NCBI RefSeq assembly: GCF_003568865.1
Contig: NZ_CP031115.1
Coordinates: forward strand, 868,001 to 932,000
Reading direction: 5' to 3'
DNA: 64,000 nucleotides
DNA from: Rubrobacter indicoceani
GTDB lineage: Bacteria; Actinomycetota; Rubrobacteria; Rubrobacterales; Rubrobacteraceae
A program made the translations under genes and the position numbers. The notes under the pieces were generated by a model. It did no database searches and had not been told where the DNA came from. It worked only from the letters and a program-made list of their open reading frames with translations. Numbering within the stretch: position 1 is the stretch's first letter; every line of letters begins with the position of its first letter. Positions 50,176-58,534 of this stretch are shown here, piece by piece.

Positions 50176-50957
50176 GCGTGCTGTTCTTTGACTGCGACGG
50201 GGTGTTGGCCGATACAGAGCGTCACGGTCACCTGCCAGCCTTCAACAAAACCTTTGAAGACTTCGGGCTGCCGGTGCGCTGGTCCGACGAGGACTACGCC
50301 GAGCTGGTCAGGATAGGGGGCGGCAAGGAGCGCATGGCGACCCTGTTCGCCGACCGGGAGCTTGTCGAGAAGGCCGACTTGCCCACCGACCCGCAGGGTC
50401 AGAAAGAGACCCTGCTTGAGTGGCACAAGCGCAAGACCGCTGCCTACAAGGATCTGGTCTTTTCCGGTGCGATGCCCGCACGGCCCGGCATCGACCGCAT
50501 CGTGGACGAGGCTATCGAGGCCGGCTGGATTCTGGCGGTCGCTTCGACGTCGGCCGAGGAGTCGGTGAGGGCCGTGCTGGAACACGCCGTAGGCAAAGAG
50601 AAGGCGCGCCATTTCTCGGTCTTCGGCGGAGACGTCGTGCCGGCCAAAAAGCCCGACCCGGCGATCTACACGCTGGCACTGGAGCGCACCGGCGCAAACC
50701 CGGACGAGACCATCGTCGTAGAGGACTCGCGTAACGGACTGCTCGCGGCGGTGGGCGCGGGTCTGCGCTGTCTGGTGACGGTCAGCAGCTATACGCAGGA
50801 GGAAGACATGAGCGAGGCCATCCTTGTGGTTTCGAGCCTCGGAGACCCGGGGGAGCCTGCGCGGGTTCTGGCGAATCGAAGCCCGGCCAAGCCAGGGGAG
50901 TACATAACTTTGGGGGATCTCGAAGCGTGTCTGCGGGCACCTTCGATTCGGGGATAG
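50172..50957 (+). CDS. HAD-IA family phosphatase, CbbY-like
   Basis: 261 residues from GTG 50172. Motif I is FFDCDGVLADTE with the nucleophile Asp and DGV as in CbbY/beta-phosphoglucomutase-type HADs; a helical cap follows; motif II is VASTSAEESVRAVL; the Lys in VPAKKPDPAIYTLAL and motif IV EDSRNGLLAAVGAGLR are intact. CbbY removes phosphate from xylulose 1,5-bisphosphate, so a pentulose or related bisphosphate is a plausible substrate here. The C-terminal 70 residues extend beyond the usual family. Translationally coupled with the aldolase. Confidence 0.88.
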   Translation: MSVLFFDCDGVLADTERHGHLPAFNKTFEDFGLPVRWSDEDYAELVRIGGGKERMATLFADRELVEKADLPTDPQGQKETLLEWHKRKTAAYKDLVFSGAMPARPGIDRIVDEAIEAGWILAVASTSAEESVRAVLEHAVGKEKARHFSVFGGDVVPAKKPDPAIYTLALERTGANPDETIVVEDSRNGLLAAVGAGLRCLVTVSSYTQEEDMSEAILVVSSLGDPGEPARVLANRSPAKPGEYITLGDLEACLRAPSIRG

Positions 50958-50983
50958 TAAGAAAACCAGGGATAGGAGGAGTG

Positions 50984-51625
50984 ATGGGTCACTCAGGTAT
51001 GCAGAACACCGAGTTGGTGGTGAAGACCATCGCCCAGACGGCGATGGATAACGAGAAATACTTCTGCGAGCTGGACGCGGCGGCCGGGGACGGAGACTTC
51101 GGGTACTCGCTCGCGCGCGGCTTCGGGAAGCTGCTCGAAGACTGGGACAACATGGAACGCTCCGACCCCGGCACGTTTCTGAAGAAGTCGGGGATGACGA
51201 TCACCAGCCGCATCGGCGGTACCTCCGGACCGATCTGGGGAACGGGCTTCCTGAAGGCCGGCATGGTTCTCGGCGACAAGGAGAACCCCACGCCCGACGA
51301 CGTGGTCGCCGCCCTGCGCTCCGCCATCGACGGTATCAAGCAGCGGGGCAACGCCGACGTTGGCGACAAGACCCTGCTCGATGCCCTGGTGCCGGCGGTG
51401 GACAGGCTGGAGGAGTCCCTCAAGAACGGCTCGGACCCCTCGGATGCTCTGGAGGCGGCGGCAAAGCAGGCTCGCGAGAGCGCCGAGGCGACAAAGGGCA
51501 TGGTCGCCCAGCGCGGTCGGGCCTCGTATACGGGGGACCGGAGCCGCGAATCCGTGGACGCCGGGGCGATAGGCGTCGCGGTTATGGCCGAGCAGATTAG
51601 CAAAGCGTGGAAGGAGGCCCATTGA
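50984..51625 (+). CDS. dhaL: dihydroxyacetone kinase subunit DhaL
   Basis: 213 residues; ATG 50984 follows AGGAGGA by three to four bases. DhaL is the nucleotide-binding subunit. Mg-nucleotide ligands are visible in LDAAAGDGDFGYSLARGF, and the conserved RIGGTSGPIWGTGFLKAG, GNADVGDKTLLDALVPA and AQRGRASYTGDRSRESVDAGA are present. In E. coli DhaL holds ADP that is re-phosphorylated by the PTS subunit DhaM; no dhaM or other PTS gene is in this window. Order here is dhaL before dhaK, unlike the usual dhaKLM. Confidence 0.95.
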   Translation: MGHSGMQNTELVVKTIAQTAMDNEKYFCELDAAAGDGDFGYSLARGFGKLLEDWDNMERSDPGTFLKKSGMTITSRIGGTSGPIWGTGFLKAGMVLGDKENPTPDDVVAALRSAIDGIKQRGNADVGDKTLLDALVPAVDRLEESLKNGSDPSDALEAAAKQARESAEATKGMVAQRGRASYTGDRSRESVDAGAIGVAVMAEQISKAWKEAH

Positions 51626-51698
51626 AAAGATAAAGCGCGGTTACATCTACGAAAGACGATAGAAATTCGCTAGACCTGACTGGGAAAGGAGGGGTCTT

Positions 51699-52694
<996 letters not shown>

Positions 52695-52705
52695 AACGAC
52701 GCAAC

Positions 52706-52742
52706 CAGGGACGTGGCGCGGAAACAGCCCGCCACGTCCCTG
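52706..52742 (+). terminator. hairpin between dhaK and the GlcG-like gene
   Basis: CAGGGACGTGGCG (52706-52718) and CGCCACGTCCCTG (52730-52742) form a perfect 13-bp stem with an 11-base loop, without a T-run. It may stop, attenuate, or protect the dhaK mRNA rather than end the operon. Confidence 0.5.
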
Positions 52743-52779
52743 CGGAACAATCGGGAAAACCAACGAGAAAGGGGAAAAC

Positions 52780-53199
52780 ATGGCGGATCCCAGGGTCAAG
52801 GACACCATCACGCTCGAGGAAGCCAAGAGGGTGATCGAGGCGGCCGAGAAGAAGGCGACCGAGATCGGGCAACCGATGGACATCGCGGTGGTGGACGCGG
52901 GCGGCAACCTCAAGGCTCACCACCGCATGGACGAAGCACACGTGGGGAGCATCACCATCTCCATAAACAAGGCGTACACGGCGATCGCCTTCCAGGGCGA
53001 GACCGCCGGCCTGCAGGAGCCGACCCGCCCGGACGGGCCGATCTACGGCCTCTCCGACGCTCACGGCGGACGCCTCGTCGTCTTCCCCGGCGGCATCCCG
53101 CTGGTGCGCGACGGTGCCATCGTCGGTGCTATCGGCGTATCGACCGGAACCATTGAAGAGGATCAGGAAGTTGCCGAAGCCGGCGTAGCAGCCTTCTAG
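52780..53199 (+). CDS. GlcG/HbpS family (haem-binding-like) protein
   Basis: 139 residues with the family sequence ITLEEAKRVIEAAEKKATEIGQPMDIAVVDAGGNLKAHHRMDEAHVGSITISINKAYTAIAFQGET and GGIPLVRDGAIVGAIGVSTGTIEEDQEVAEAG. GlcG/HbpS/PduO-C proteins bind haem or cobalamin and recur in glycolate, propanediol and DHA operons, often with unknown role. GAGAAAGGGGAAA precedes the ATG. The last gene of the cluster; a long hairpin follows. Confidence 0.9.
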   Translation: MADPRVKDTITLEEAKRVIEAAEKKATEIGQPMDIAVVDAGGNLKAHHRMDEAHVGSITISINKAYTAIAFQGETAGLQEPTRPDGPIYGLSDAHGGRLVVFPGGIPLVRDGAIVGAIGVSTGTIEEDQEVAEAGVAAF

Positions 53200-53230
53200 G
53201 CATCAGCCTTCCAACCAGCAGCTCTGCAGG

Positions 53231-53267
53231 CGGAACGCGGCGCGAACGGTTTTCGTGTCGCGTTCCG
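53231..53267 (+). terminator. long hairpin after the GlcG-like gene
   Basis: A 16-bp stem with two G-T wobbles: CGGAACGCG (53231-53239) pairs with CGCGTTCCG (53259-53267), and CGCGAA (53241-53246) with TTCGTG (53252-53257), enclosing a 5-base loop CGGTT. T-tract weak. Likely transcription end of the cluster. The rest of the 317-base interval to the next gene (53200-53516) shows nothing else. Confidence 0.55.
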
Positions 53268-53516
53268 GCCTACAATGGATTCAGCAGTAGATCGTGCCGA
53301 AGCATCCAGAAGAGAGCGCAAAGAGTATAGAGATAGAATCGCGTAACCAACCTCATCGTTTAGCCTCAACAGAAGAAACCGGGCATTTACGGTGAGGGAT
53401 GTATCGCTCAAGCGCAGCTTCTCAATCCCGGTACGATGCTGCTGCGGAATTCTTACCGGTGGTTCTACGTCACGGCACAGTACATCCGGTCTAGGCTTCG
53501 CACTGACTCGACGTAC

Positions 53517-54653
53517 TCACATCTCCTGCATCAGCCTCGCCAACAAGGCGGCCCGTTTTGGCAAATGATCCACGATGATCTGCTCGTGCGTCGCGTGCGC
53601 TCCCTGTCCGACCGCGCCGAGGCCATCGAGGGTCGGCGTTCCCACATCGGCGCAGAAGCTGCCGTCCGAGCCGCCGCCGGACTTTGTCTCGCCTAGAGCG
53701 TCGAAACCGAGTTCGGAGGTCGCTATCTCCCTCGCCTTTTCGTAGAGGGCGGTTACATCCGGGGAGCGGAGCATTGGCGGACGGACGATGCCGCCGCTTA
53801 CTTCCACCAGTGCTTCGGGGTGATGCGGTTTCAGGTTTCTTATCACGGCGTCCATGCGCCCGGCTTCCACCTCATCCATGACGCGGAGGTTTACTTTCGC
53901 CTTCGCTTTTCCGGCTATGACGTTCACGCGGGTGCCGCCGCTTATCGTCCCGACGTTCACGGTCGTACCGGTCTCTGCGTCCGTGTTGGAGTGGAGTTCG
54001 AGGACGTGGCGGGCCAGCTCGTCTACCGCGCTTACGCCCTTGAACGGGTTGGAACCGGCGTGTGATTCGCGCCCCGTAACCTCTACATCATAGACCCCGA
54101 CGCCCTTGCGGCTCGTCGTCATGTTGCCGCCGTTGGACGATTCGAGGACGAGGGCGGCGCGGGCGTTTCGGGCTTCTTTTTCTATGAGATCCCGACTGTA
54201 GAAGCTGTGAACCTCCTCGTCGGAGTTGCAGAAAAAGACGACGGGCCGGTCGAAATCGGTGAGCTCCCGCAAGGCGCGTATCGCCCAGAAACCCTGTACG
54301 AGGCCGCCCTTCATATCGAAGACACCGGGGCCGTAGGCGACGCCGTCCTCGATGCGGAACGGGTCCTTCCCGAAAGAGCCGACCGGCCAGACGGTGTCGA
54401 AGTGTCCGACGAGGAGGATCGGCTTTTCGCCGTCTGAGTGATCCCCCCACGTTATTCGAAGGTGGTTGCCGCGCTCCTTTACCGGGATAACCTCCACCTC
54501 GCCGCCGAAACCTTTCGCGTATCCGGCGAGAAACTCACAGAAGGCATCCATGCGCGCCTTGTCGTCCGAGGGGGACTCGCGGGTTACGAAGTCCTCCACA
54601 TCGCCCAGGATGTCGTTCCGGCGTTCGGTCAGGTACTGGAGGAGCTTGCTCAC
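53517..54653 (-). CDS. M20 family metallopeptidase (carboxypeptidase G2-like)
   Basis: 378 residues from GTG 54653. The dinuclear zinc ligands are visible in order: GHFDTVW (His, Asp), GPGVFDMKGG (bridging Asp), CNSDEEVHS (Glu pair), and a C-terminal His in GQGAHATHEQI. A dimerisation lid is in the middle (VTGRESHAGSNPFKGVSAVDELA). It resembles glutamate carboxypeptidase and ArgE/DapE-like amidohydrolases; substrate unknown, cytoplasmic, no signal peptide. It follows the AhpD-like selenoprotein candidate by 59 bases on the same strand, so the two may be co-transcribed. Confidence 0.92.
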   Translation of the reverse strand: MSKLLQYLTERRNDILGDVEDFVTRESPSDDKARMDAFCEFLAGYAKGFGGEVEVIPVKERGNHLRITWGDHSDGEKPILLVGHFDTVWPVGSFGKDPFRIEDGVAYGPGVFDMKGGLVQGFWAIRALRELTDFDRPVVFFCNSDEEVHSFYSRDLIEKEARNARAALVLESSNGGNMTTSRKGVGVYDVEVTGRESHAGSNPFKGVSAVDELARHVLELHSNTDAETGTTVNVGTISGGTRVNVIAGKAKAKVNLRVMDEVEAGRMDAVIRNLKPHHPEALVEVSGGIVRPPMLRSPDVTALYEKAREIATSELGFDALGETKSGGGSDGSFCADVGTPTLDGLGAVGQGAHATHEQIIVDHLPKRAALLARLMQEM

Positions 54654-54712
54654 GTAGGTTCCCTTCGTTTCACTTCGTCTCGCTCTGCTGCCCGTCTGTG
54701 ATGGAGGTCGGT

Positions 54713-55333
54713 CTACGCCCGTCTGCCGCCCTGCGTCGCCGCCGGGCTCGGGAGGGGGCAGGCCCCGAACTCCGAATCCCCGGCCTCCACCGCATCGAGG
54801 ACTTCCTTATCAACGTCGGTGTGAAAGGTCGCGTGGAAGCGGTTGATCATATTGCTCACCCCTACAAGCGCCCAGATCTCGAGCAACGCCTCCCGCTCGT
54901 AATGCGAGGCTAGCTCTTCGTATAACTCATCGTCTATCGCGATGGTCTCGGACGAGACGCGGGCGTACCGCACGAGCGCGGCTTCTTTCGCGGTATAAAC
55001 GCCCTCCGGCGGGACCCTGTCCAGCAGATGGGAGAGTTGATCCTCCGACAACCCGACGCTCCGACCGAGCATCGTGTGGGTCGGCATTCAGTAGTGGCAG
55101 TTGTTCGCCGCAGACGCCGCCGTGTAGGCAAGCTCGGCCTCCTGCTCCGAGAGGTGGCCGCTCCTCGCGCGAACGTACAGGCTCGCAACAAGGCCCGCGA
55201 TCTCGGGGTGGTTCGCCATCCCCCGGTAGACGTTCAGAACTCGTCCGCGCTTTTTCTCTATGACCTTCAGAATCTCCCGCGCCTCGGGGGCGGCGTTCGG
55301 GTCGTTCTCATCAACCAGCGGTATACGTCCCAT
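54713..55333 (-). CDS. AhpD-like / carboxymuconolactone decarboxylase family protein, candidate selenoprotein (CxxU, TGA at 55088-55090)
   Basis: Read through TGA, this is a 206-residue protein. Residues 1-81 end AASAANNCHY, the TGA is codon 82, and the frame continues MPTHTMLGRSVG to a stop at 54713-54715. In AhpD/carboxymuconolactone-decarboxylase proteins the redox site is C-x-x-C-x-x-x-H; here it reads C79-H-Y-TGA-M-P-T-H86, so TGA takes exactly the second cysteine position. Both halves are good family sequence (AELAYTA upstream; LSEDQLSHLLD, AALVRYARVSSETIAIDDELYEELASHY downstream). A hairpin with a GGTCG loop lies 14-34 bases after the TGA, as expected of a bacterial SECIS. GGAAGG precedes ATG 55333. 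Without selenocysteine insertion it would be two broken ORFs. Confidence 0.75.
55054..55074 (-). promoter_or_regulatory. candidate bacterial SECIS hairpin
   Basis: On the coding strand CGATGCTC, loop GGTCG, GAGCGTCG form an 8-bp stem (one U-G wobble) starting 14 bases after the TGA, with the loop at +22 to +26. A G at the first loop positions and a spacing of this size fit the bacterial SECIS pattern; the GGTC loop resembles that of E. coli fdhF. Confidence 0.65.
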
Positions 55334-55451
55334 CTCAATCCTTCCGCTCGTCACCAATAGAAGGCATGTATACCCGCAGAACAAGCTCTTTATCTGCATC
55401 CGATCACAGCCCCGGCCCGTATATATACATAGAATCCAGTCCAGGACGATC

Positions 55452-56654
55452 ATGTGGAAGCGACCCGCCAGGAGCGTACCTTTGCCCCGCGCCAACCCCA
55501 AAACCCGCCTTACTCTTAAACTCGCCGGAGGAACCTTGATCCTCTCCGCGCTCTTCGCCGCCGGATGCGGGGCCGGTGACGCCGGATCCGGTGATGCCGG
55601 GTCGTCGTCCGTAAGCGAAGGCCGAACAACGGTCGTCGCGCAGGGTGAAGAGCCCACCGAAGAGACGGCCGCAGCCTCCGACGCCTCTCCGGTAGAAGTG
55701 CGGGCGACGACGCTCGCCTCCGGCCTCGAGCTCCCCTGGGACGTTGCGTTTCTGCCCGAGGGCGACGCGCTCGTGACGGAGCGCGACTCCAACCGGCTGC
55801 TGCGCGTAACCCCCGAAGGTGAGGTTTTGGAAGTCCAGACAGTAGACGAGGCTACGGGCGGCGGCGAGGGTGGTCTGCTCGGGGTCGCGCTCTCCCCGGA
55901 CTACGAATCCGACGGCTACGTCTACGCCTACTACACCACCGACGACGACAACCGCATCGGGCGTTTTCAGTTGGGCGAATCGCCGGAGCCGGTCTTTACC
56001 GGCATCCCGAAGGCCGGAAACCACAACGGCGGGCGCATGGAATTCGGGCCGGACGGGATGCTCTACGTCGGGACGGGTGATGCTTCGGAAGGCGCCCTCT
56101 CGCAGGACAGGGACTCGCTCGCCGGGAAGATCCTCCGCATAACCCCCGAGGGCGAGGTTCCCGACGACAACCCGGTAGACGGCAACCCGCTCTACTCCCT
56201 CGGTCACCGCAACGTACAGGGTCTTGCGTGGGACGCCGAAGGCCAGCTCTATGCTTCGGAGTTTGGGCAGAATACCTACGATGAAGCAAACAGGATAGTC
56301 GCCGGGGAGAACTACGGCTGGCCCGAGGTCGAGGGCGACGGGGGAGAGCCGGAGTACGTTGACCCGATCTCCACCTGGGCGACAAGCGAGGCATCCCCGT
56401 CCGGAGCAGCCTTTCTGACGGACGGCGCAATTCCCCAGTGGGACGGGGATTTCTTTATGGCGGCCCTGCGCGGCGAGAGGCTCTGGAGGCTTGAGATAGA
56501 GAACGGCGAGGTAACGGACCGGGAGGCGTTGCTGGAAGGCGAGTACGGCAGGATGCGCCACGTGGCGCAGGCGCCGGACGGCTCGCTCTGGGTGCTTACC
56601 TCAAACGGTCAGGATGATGAGATCGTCCGCCTCGCCCCCGCCGAAGAGTCCTGA
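55452..56654 (+). CDS. PQQ-dependent sugar dehydrogenase-like lipoprotein (Asd/YliI family)
   Basis: 400 residues from ATG 55452. A basic N terminus, hydrophobic helix and lipobox (LFAAGC) show a secreted lipoprotein. After a Ser/Thr/Glu-rich linker, the six-bladed propeller of soluble aldose/sorbosone dehydrogenases follows: LELPWDVAFLPEGDALVTERD, GEGGLLGVALSPDYESDGYVYAYYT, NHNGGRMEFGPDGMLYVGTGD, YSLGHRNVQGLAWDAEGQLYASEFG, and DEANRIVAGENYGWPEVEGD. The catalytic His lies in the NHNGG or GHRN motif. It should oxidise sugars outside the membrane with PQQ. Divergent from the selenoprotein candidate. Confidence 0.9.
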   Translation: MWKRPARSVPLPRANPKTRLTLKLAGGTLILSALFAAGCGAGDAGSGDAGSSSVSEGRTTVVAQGEEPTEETAAASDASPVEVRATTLASGLELPWDVAFLPEGDALVTERDSNRLLRVTPEGEVLEVQTVDEATGGGEGGLLGVALSPDYESDGYVYAYYTTDDDNRIGRFQLGESPEPVFTGIPKAGNHNGGRMEFGPDGMLYVGTGDASEGALSQDRDSLAGKILRITPEGEVPDDNPVDGNPLYSLGHRNVQGLAWDAEGQLYASEFGQNTYDEANRIVAGENYGWPEVEGDGGEPEYVDPISTWATSEASPSGAAFLTDGAIPQWDGDFFMAALRGERLWRLEIENGEVTDREALLEGEYGRMRHVAQAPDGSLWVLTSNGQDDEIVRLAPAEES

Positions 56655-56704
56655 GAGCGGGCGCAGGACCGGACCCCGAGACCGGACCCCGAGCCCCGGC
56701 GGGG

Positions 56705-57028
56705 TCAGCCCGCCCGCTCCACCACCGCGCTCATCGAGCCCTTGCTGCGCGGCATCAGCGGGTCGGGGCCGAAGGCGTGAACCTCGTCACGCTTGAGTTC
56801 CGCGACTTCGAGGTTCGTCGTCATCACTATTACCCGCCCGTTTTTATCGACCTCCGTGGCAAGCTCGAAGCCCTTCTCCGGCGGGTGTCCAAAGACCTTG
56901 TTCAGCATCTCTATAACGTAGCCGTAGGTATGATCGTCATCATCGAGCAGCACGACGTTGTACGGTGGCATGCCCTGTGTGCGGCTCTGCCTTTTTGTCT
57001 TCGGCTTTGCGGGTGCTGCGCTCGGCAT
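56705..57028 (-). CDS. clpS: ATP-dependent Clp protease adaptor ClpS
   Basis: 107 residues from ATG 57028, which overlaps the enoyl-CoA hydratase stop as TGATG; a GTG at 57043 inside that gene is a weaker option. The ClpS core PPYNVVLLDDDDHTYGYVIEMLNKVFGHPPEKGFELATEVDKNGRVIVMTTNLEVAELKRDEVH contains the N-degron-binding DDDDHT and the ClpA/C-binding region. ClpS passes N-end-rule substrates to ClpC or ClpA. It is the last gene of a fatty-acid-type operon, which is an unusual position. Confidence 0.92.
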   Translation of the reverse strand: MPSAAPAKPKTKRQSRTQGMPPYNVVLLDDDDHTYGYVIEMLNKVFGHPPEKGFELATEVDKNGRVIVMTTNLEVAELKRDEVHAFGPDPLMPRSKGSMSAVVERAG

Positions 57029-57831
57029 CAGCGGTTCTGCCACCCCGGCTGGCGCTTTTCAAGGAAAGCGCCCATGCCCTCCTGAGCGTCCGCAAGCGTT
57101 GCGTTGTGCGACATGACCTCTCCTGTGTAGGCGTAGGCTTCGGAGGTCGGCATCTCGTGCTGGCGGTAGAAGGCCAGCTTGCCGATCCCGACGACCATCC
57201 GGCTCGCCTCGGAGATCTTACGGGCAAGCTCGCGGGTCGTGGACCGCAGCCTGTCCGCCGGGACGACGCGGTTTGCGAGACCGATCCTCCCGGCCTCCTC
57301 CGCCCCGACGAACTCCCCGGTCAGGAGCATCTCCATGGATTTCTTCTGGCCGACGGCCCGGCTCAGGGCGACCATCGGGGTGGAGCAAAACAGGCCGATC
57401 CTGACGCCCGGTGTCGCGAACTTCGCCTCTTCGGCAGCAACCACAAGGTCGCAGGTCGCGGCGAGCTGGCATCCGGCGGCGGTCGCGATGGAGTGGACCT
57501 CCGCGATCACGGGCTGCGGGATGGCCTGAACCTTCGTCATAAGCTCCGTGCAGACGTCGAAGGTTCTGCGGTAGAACTCGTGGTCGCGGCCGAGCATCTC
57601 CTTCAGGTCGTGTCCGGCGCAGAAGGCCGGGCCGTTCCCGGCGAGTATGACGGCCTGAACGCTCCTGTCGGACTCGACCTGCGTGAAGGCGTGGATCAGA
57701 TCCTCCATGTGCGAGAGCGACAGGGCGTTCCGCTTTTTCGGGCGGTTCATGGTCACGCGGACAATGGAATCGAGTTCCCCGTCGCGCTCGACGGTGATGT
57801 TTTCGTAGGTCTGTTTTTCGGCTCCGATCAC
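57028..57831 (-). CDS. enoyl-CoA hydratase/isomerase family protein
   Basis: 267 residues from GTG 57831, which overlaps the PhzF stop (GTGA). Crotonase motifs are present: IVRVTMNRPKKRNALSLSHMEDLIHAF, QAVILAGNGPAFCAGHDLKEM (oxyanion hole), and CQLAATCDLVVAAEEAKFATPGVRIGLFCSTPMVALSRAVG. The CAGHDLKE stretch is typical of enoyl-CoA hydratases. It shares the operon with an acyl-CoA synthetase. Substrate chain length unknown. Confidence 0.92.
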   Translation of the reverse strand: MIGAEKQTYENITVERDGELDSIVRVTMNRPKKRNALSLSHMEDLIHAFTQVESDRSVQAVILAGNGPAFCAGHDLKEMLGRDHEFYRRTFDVCTELMTKVQAIPQPVIAEVHSIATAAGCQLAATCDLVVAAEEAKFATPGVRIGLFCSTPMVALSRAVGQKKSMEMLLTGEFVGAEEAGRIGLANRVVPADRLRSTTRELARKISEASRMVVGIGKLAFYRQHEMPTSEAYAYTGEVMSHNATLADAQEGMGAFLEKRQPGWQNR

Positions 57832-58526
57832 GGCTTGCCTCCGTATTCCCGTTCCTCGACTATCTCGACCTTTCCGCCGATCTCAACCATACCATCCGGC
57901 TTCGGCTCGGCGACGATGATCGAACCAACCCCCTGACGGATTACGAGCGTTCTTCCGAGCTTCGCCGCCAGCCTCACGGCGTGCGCCCCGGTCGCCTCGT
58001 CCTCCGCCACGCCAAGCTCCGGCACGAAGACCCGCGCCCGCACGCGCCCCGCCGCCTCGTCCTCCCAGGCCCACACCCCGACGTCTACCTCCCCGTAACC
58101 GTCCGGCGCTCCGGGGAGAGCCTCGACCTCACCGGGCAGATCCAGCCGCAGATGCCCGAAGGGCGGCGCCCACTCCGGCCTGCCGGAGATGTAGGTCATC
58201 CCGCCCGACTGCCTGACGGGGACTTCTCCGGCGGGTGGATTCAGTATCTCAAGAGGAAAACCCTCCCCGAGCATCAGCCACGCCGTCCCGACAAGCGGAT
58301 GCCCGGCGAACGGTAGCTCCGAAGCGGGCGTGAAGATACAGAGCTCGCCCCGCTCGAGGTCGTCCACAAAGACCGTCTCCGAGAAGCCGAGGTCGCGGGC
58401 AACGGCCTGCCGCTCGGAGGGCGGTATCTCCGGGCCGTCCAGAAACACGCCGAGCGGGTTCCCTCCAACCGCAGCACCGTTCTCATCCTCCCCGACAAAG
58501 ACCTTCAAAACGTGCAGGTTCGACAT
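57828..58526 (-). CDS. PhzF family isomerase-like protein
   Basis: 232 residues from ATG 58526. The PhzF/diaminopimelate-epimerase fold is seen as LHVLKVFVGEDENGAAVGGNPLGVFLDG, FSETVFVDD, the active-site FTPASELPFAGHPLVGTAWLM, and DEATGAHAVRLAAKLGRTLVIRQGVGSIIVA. The catalytic Glu is in ASELPFAGHP. PhzF-like proteins isomerise a range of small compounds and often have no phenazine link. It lies between the acyl-CoA synthetase and enoyl-CoA hydratase genes with an 8-base gap before it. Confidence 0.9.
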   Translation of the reverse strand: MSNLHVLKVFVGEDENGAAVGGNPLGVFLDGPEIPPSERQAVARDLGFSETVFVDDLERGELCIFTPASELPFAGHPLVGTAWLMLGEGFPLEILNPPAGEVPVRQSGGMTYISGRPEWAPPFGHLRLDLPGEVEALPGAPDGYGEVDVGVWAWEDEAAGRVRARVFVPELGVAEDEATGAHAVRLAAKLGRTLVIRQGVGSIIVAEPKPDGMVEIGGKVEIVEEREYGGKP

Positions 58527-58534
58527 CCTCGCCC

